Shown: positions 60,511-64,000 of the stretch, in pieces
Layout of the letters: every line of letters starts with the position of its first letter
Position numbering within the stretch: the first letter of the stretch is position 1
NCBI GenBank assembly: GCA_026419785.1
Contig: JAODTK010002621.1
Span: 1-64,000 of the forward strand
DNA: 64,000 nt
Direction of reading: 5' to 3'
Origin: Sclerodactyla briareus
Lineage: Eukaryota > Echinodermata > Holothuroidea > Dendrochirotida > Sclerodactylidae
Program-made: the position numbers and the translations under genes
Notes under the pieces: generated by a model
What the model saw: only the letters and a program-made list of their open reading frames with translations
Databases searched by the model: none
What the model was told of the DNA's origin: nothing

Positions 60511-62658
60511 ACAATTTGGTTACGATGAACAAAATGATCCTGAATTCCTATGACTCGAAGACATAAACACCATAAGAATATAAAAACAAATCACAAACAT
60601 TCATCAAACATGTGATTGAGTTTTATTATTCCCAACTTTTACGCCTCTGTGGAATGACAGGTCATATCGCGTACTCCGATAATAAGCAATTATGTACCCC
60701 GACTAAAAGTAGTAACTCATAAAGGTGTTCCCTAGAAGGAACAGATGGTAAAAGGGCCGAACTACACAGGACTTGAATTAGATGCCAATGTGATCGGAGT
60801 CACAAAAACTTCGCCCGGCGTTTTAGGAATCTTGCGACGGAGTTCCTGTCACAATTCGATGCAATCTGAACAGTGTGAGTTTTCACTTCCAATGACCTTT
60901 AAGCAAGGAACCACCAACGTGTTCTCTGGACGGCAGTTACCGCTGTGAACGGCCGGGGACAATTCACCCGCCAATGGATTGCCAAAATGTTGCTTTATCT
61001 GGGGAGGAATATAATTATTAAGCCGAATCGCTTGACCTCTGGTATTTATTATTTTAAAGGAATCAAGAAATCAGACAAATCGATAAATCTAATAATTGAC
61101 CAAAGCCCATTGTCACGTCATGAGGACACCGCGACAACATCTGTAATATAAAGTCATTGCGAAACTACTGCCTTTGGAACCCTATACGAACTATAGTTAC
61201 GAGATATTACAGAATCATCACTTTTTTCCATCTTCCATCTTTCTAATGGAATTGCAGCATTCACTTTTAACTGAGTATTCAACAATGCAACATGCTAGAG
61301 CCTCCACAATTTTTGGTATGGGGCTTCGATATTAGTTGAAAGAAAAAAAATTGTTACAATCATGGCCGACAGACTTCGGCAAAAGAGATTCGTCAGGAAG
61401 CGAGCCCAGTAAACAATTTCTGGCCGGGCGCCGGTAGCCCTTTAGTTAACTGCAGATTCGGCGCCACTCCTCCACTCCCCCAAAACTGACCATTATCATG
61501 ATCAGTCTCTGTAGACAGGTAGAGCACTGACCTGTTTTGCAGCATCCATTAGCACTTTGCTCCGAACTGCGCACTAGCTGTGTGCGTCGTATTGGTCCCC
61601 AGAGTACTTCCCTGGGTAGCCAGACTACTGAAGACGAGTATATCATTGACAGGAATTTGTTTGATTGCAGATCTACATTCACTGTAATCTGAAAATATGC
61701 ATGGCGGGCACCTGTCCTCTGCCTGGGAGTGCGCGACGCAAGAGGTCTTCTGGTGGCTACCACGCGACTGTATCCAGGCACGTGTTTGCTGGTCCGATCA
61801 AGAATTCGCCAGACTCGAGAAGCGGGTAGATTAGCTTAAAAAGTCTTTGACAACTAGAGATTCATTCGAATCGTTCAGAGGGTCTTGGATTATGTACGTG
61901 GGTGATTATATGACGCCTTTGAAAAATACCCATAATTTGTTGATACCACGTTCAAGAGAGTTCAAAGTTCTACTGACAAAGAAGGAAAAAAGTGCCAAAC
62001 ATTCGTGGAAACACATAGCGTCTGAACTGCAGCCTAACGACAGTCAATGTCAAAATGTATTCATTTCAGTTGCATTTCTATAGCAGTAATCAATTTTGAT
62101 AACGCGTAAATGATGTAGTTCCTGGCAGCCGAACCAGGCACTGGACGGTCTTTCTATTTTGGATAAATGGAATAATACGCAGTGGCAGCACACTATTCGT
62201 GTGTTGGCGTGAATCATACATCACTCTCTCGTTCATTTACTCAATTTAACACAAAACGACACCGGTTGAGGACATATCCACCATATTCCAAGTCGCTGGT
62301 AGCCAATTTATAGAGTTAAATATGTTTCAATCTTACTGAGAGGCTAGGACATATCTCTGTCTTTTGAGGACCTTCTGCAGCCTTCCTTTGGCGTCGGAAA
62401 ACTTTCCACATCATTTTTTTTTAGTACACCCTTATACCTAAAATGAAGTTACAATATTCATAACCGTGTACACTATTCATATGATGAACTACGATGATAC
62501 GCTCGCATAGCTTTAGAACAGTTTTCAGTAACACCTTGCGTAGAGAGATGAACAGTCAAGGTTACAAGACGCCCCCCAAGACTCCCGGGGATGGTCCGTT
62601 TGTTTTAGTCATGGTCAGGAAAGTGATGACGCAGGGTTAATTTAAATTCCAACAATAG
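60511..62658. other. No gene recognised
   Basis: Frames at 60745-60948 (plus, 67 codons) and 61446-61781 (minus, 111 codons) show no known motif. I looked for the missing last ZP exon (a hydrophobic segment or a 'hC.v.vC' motif) and saw none. Confidence 0.4.
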
Positions 62659-62798
62659 GAGTCGGTTGATGTGGATTGCATGTGCGTTGGTCCCGTCAAT
62701 GCACGAATTTCGCGGAGGTGGTTGCTGTACTGTAGGTTATACTGCGGGCTACGGACTGAAAGCGTCGACTGGGTGCGTCAAGCAATCCATCATTGTCG
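62659..62798 (+). pseudogene. Sushi-like fragment, frameshifted
   Basis: An acceptor-like 'ccaacaatag' precedes SVDVDCMCVGPVNA (a sushi start C..gPvNa). In another frame GCCTVGYTAGYGLKAS and TGC follow, resembling 'vgYtC..GYgL.gs..C', and a donor-like 'gtaaat' comes after 62798. If real it ends soon after the third cysteine, like exons A and B. The frame change and the absence of a clear second cysteine keep confidence low. It could be a further exon of the same gene or a neighbour. Confidence 0.3.
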
Positions 62799-62999
62799 GT
62801 AAATGGTCAGTCACAAAATGGGTTTGAGGTACTAATTTTTCTGACGATGTGGTCCGTCAGTTTTGTGACGCAGGGGTGTGTCATGGTAATCGAATGTTAC
62901 GTCGCACCTAGAGCAATTGGACTGACCATCCCGGGGGGAGTCTAGGGATTGTCGTCTGCAATTGATATGTGCTACGTTTCCACTGGAACAGGCATGCAT

Positions 63000-63126
63000 G
63001 GCTGGTGCATGGCCAGTGTATCTCATGGTTTATGTGAGAAAATCCTTCAAGCGAAAATATTGGTCGGATAGTTGTATATGCAGATTAGATTCGGCAACAG
63101 ACGGTTCATGGGAAACCGTGTGGTTG
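63000..63126 (+). other. Sushi-like second-half fragment
   Basis: The frame reads YWSDSCICRLDSATDGSWETVW before a 'gtgagt' donor at 63127. The pattern C....dGsW is that of the sushi C3-tryptophan region. No clear acceptor was found. It lies 200 bp after the previous fragment. Confidence 0.25.
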
Positions 63127-64000
63127 GTGAGTTGTTGGTTGACAACCATGGTTCTTGCTTCCTCTTCTCCTCTCTCCCTGCGTGAGTATTTCTCCCCCCC
63201 CCCCCTCCCCCTCCCCCCCCCCCCCCCCCCGCTTCCCATTATTCGGATGGTGGGACATGTATTGTAAAGGTTGTCTGAAGTGCATACCGGTAACTCCATC
63301 CCTTCTCTGTGTAACTGTGTCCGCTTCACATAGTTCTTTTAGCACCAACATCTTTTCATGCATACCGAACAAATCATATCTTCACACAATGTATTATCCA
63401 TACTGTCACCTCAATTTATTAGGAAGGCCAAGACAGCTAGCACCGGGTAGATGGTGCATACCCGTCACCGATACTCTCCGTGGCTTCGTGGTCTCCAATC
63501 GCTTAATCGCTGATCATGTTTTAAACGACATCAACATTCTGCTTAAAAAACTCTCAAAAAACTCTCTGATGAGATCGATCGATATTTATACTCCCCTTCA
63601 TTCTTTCCTATAATCACTTCATCGTGTTCATATTACCTAGACAGCTTTACCTGGGTAATGGGTACATGACTGTCCAATCACTCGTAGCGGGTGGTTTCGT
63701 GGGTCCTCAATCAGATATAACCTGCTCTTCCAAGTATCACCATTCTTTCTGCGTTAAAAACGTTTGATAAAAGTCCGATCGAAAATCGTCAACCGATAGT
63801 CTTTTTGCTATGTTCTTTAGATTAGCAGAGACAAAATGAATGAAAGTGTAGATATACGAAATTCCTTTCAAACAAACCGTCGGACGACTGTCGCCTGGAA
63901 AGCCGAATTGTGCACCTGTAAACCAGAAGTTTCCTCATTGTATAACGGCTACCCCTACTCCTACTCTCACAAGACCACGACGTCCATCACAAACGCAATA
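63127..64000. other. No gene recognised; C/T-rich tract at 63194-63231
   Basis: The tract is C runs with T interruptions. The 152-codon plus frame 63155-63613 starts in this tract and has no domain. Confidence 0.4.

Noticed and set aside
63155-63613. 152-codon plus frame
   Set aside because: It begins in a C/T-rich tract, and the remainder shows no domain or splice context.
1-64000. CRISPR arrays, bacterial operons, ribosome binding sites and riboswitches
   Set aside because: The content is clearly that of an animal nuclear genome; no evenly spaced identical repeats with unique spacers were seen.

Overview
The window is animal nuclear DNA with introns, dense in repeats and poor in genes. 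Split sushi (CCP) and zona pellucida (ZP) exons, several decayed non-LTR retrotransposons, tRNA-derived SINE heads and arrays of 'gacctt'-type repeats suggest a marine invertebrate, such as an echinoderm, hemichordate, amphioxus or lophotrochozoan. The species cannot be fixed from the sequence. Single-base indels are frequent, above all in homopolymers, and interrupt otherwise convincing exons. The assembly therefore looks poorly polished, or the affected gene is decaying, or both.

Layout: 1-6030 is a tandem array of a ~1.3-kb satellite (about 4.6 copies). Each unit carries a large imperfect inverted repeat. From 6 to 39 kb I see only repeats: a cassette duplicated at 6.5 and 21.2 kb, GAGTCC-rich blocks, two decayed degenerate arrays (17.8-18.8 and 25.7-26.5 kb), a 42-46-bp minisatellite (33.3-33.9 kb), and plus-strand LINE remnants at 10.66-11.82, 24.8-25.0, 31.98-32.92 and 34.4-34.5 kb. 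Minus-strand LINE remnants lie at 44.06-45.26 and 60.07-60.51 kb.

The only gene I can support is on the plus strand between about 39.7 and 59.5 kb. It is an extracellular protein built of sushi modules followed by one ZP module. Exons at 39697-39850, 48537-48712, 50386-50556, 52299-52488, 53306-53693 and 59384-59495 have compatible intron phases (2, 1, 1, 0, 2) once single-base indels are allowed. Together they give three sushi-like modules, ZP-N, and ZP-C as far as the FxFxxFxF region. The first exon(s) with the signal peptide and the last exon(s) with the final cysteines, cleavage site and membrane anchor were not found. Further sushi-like fragments at 62.66-63.13 kb may be more of this gene or a neighbouring relative.

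The most unusual items are the satellite's inverted repeat, the two three-cysteine sushi exons, a symmetric 2-2 candidate exon inside the ZP-C intron, and a 29-bp candidate micro-exon at 33.2 kb. I found no clearly new biological system.
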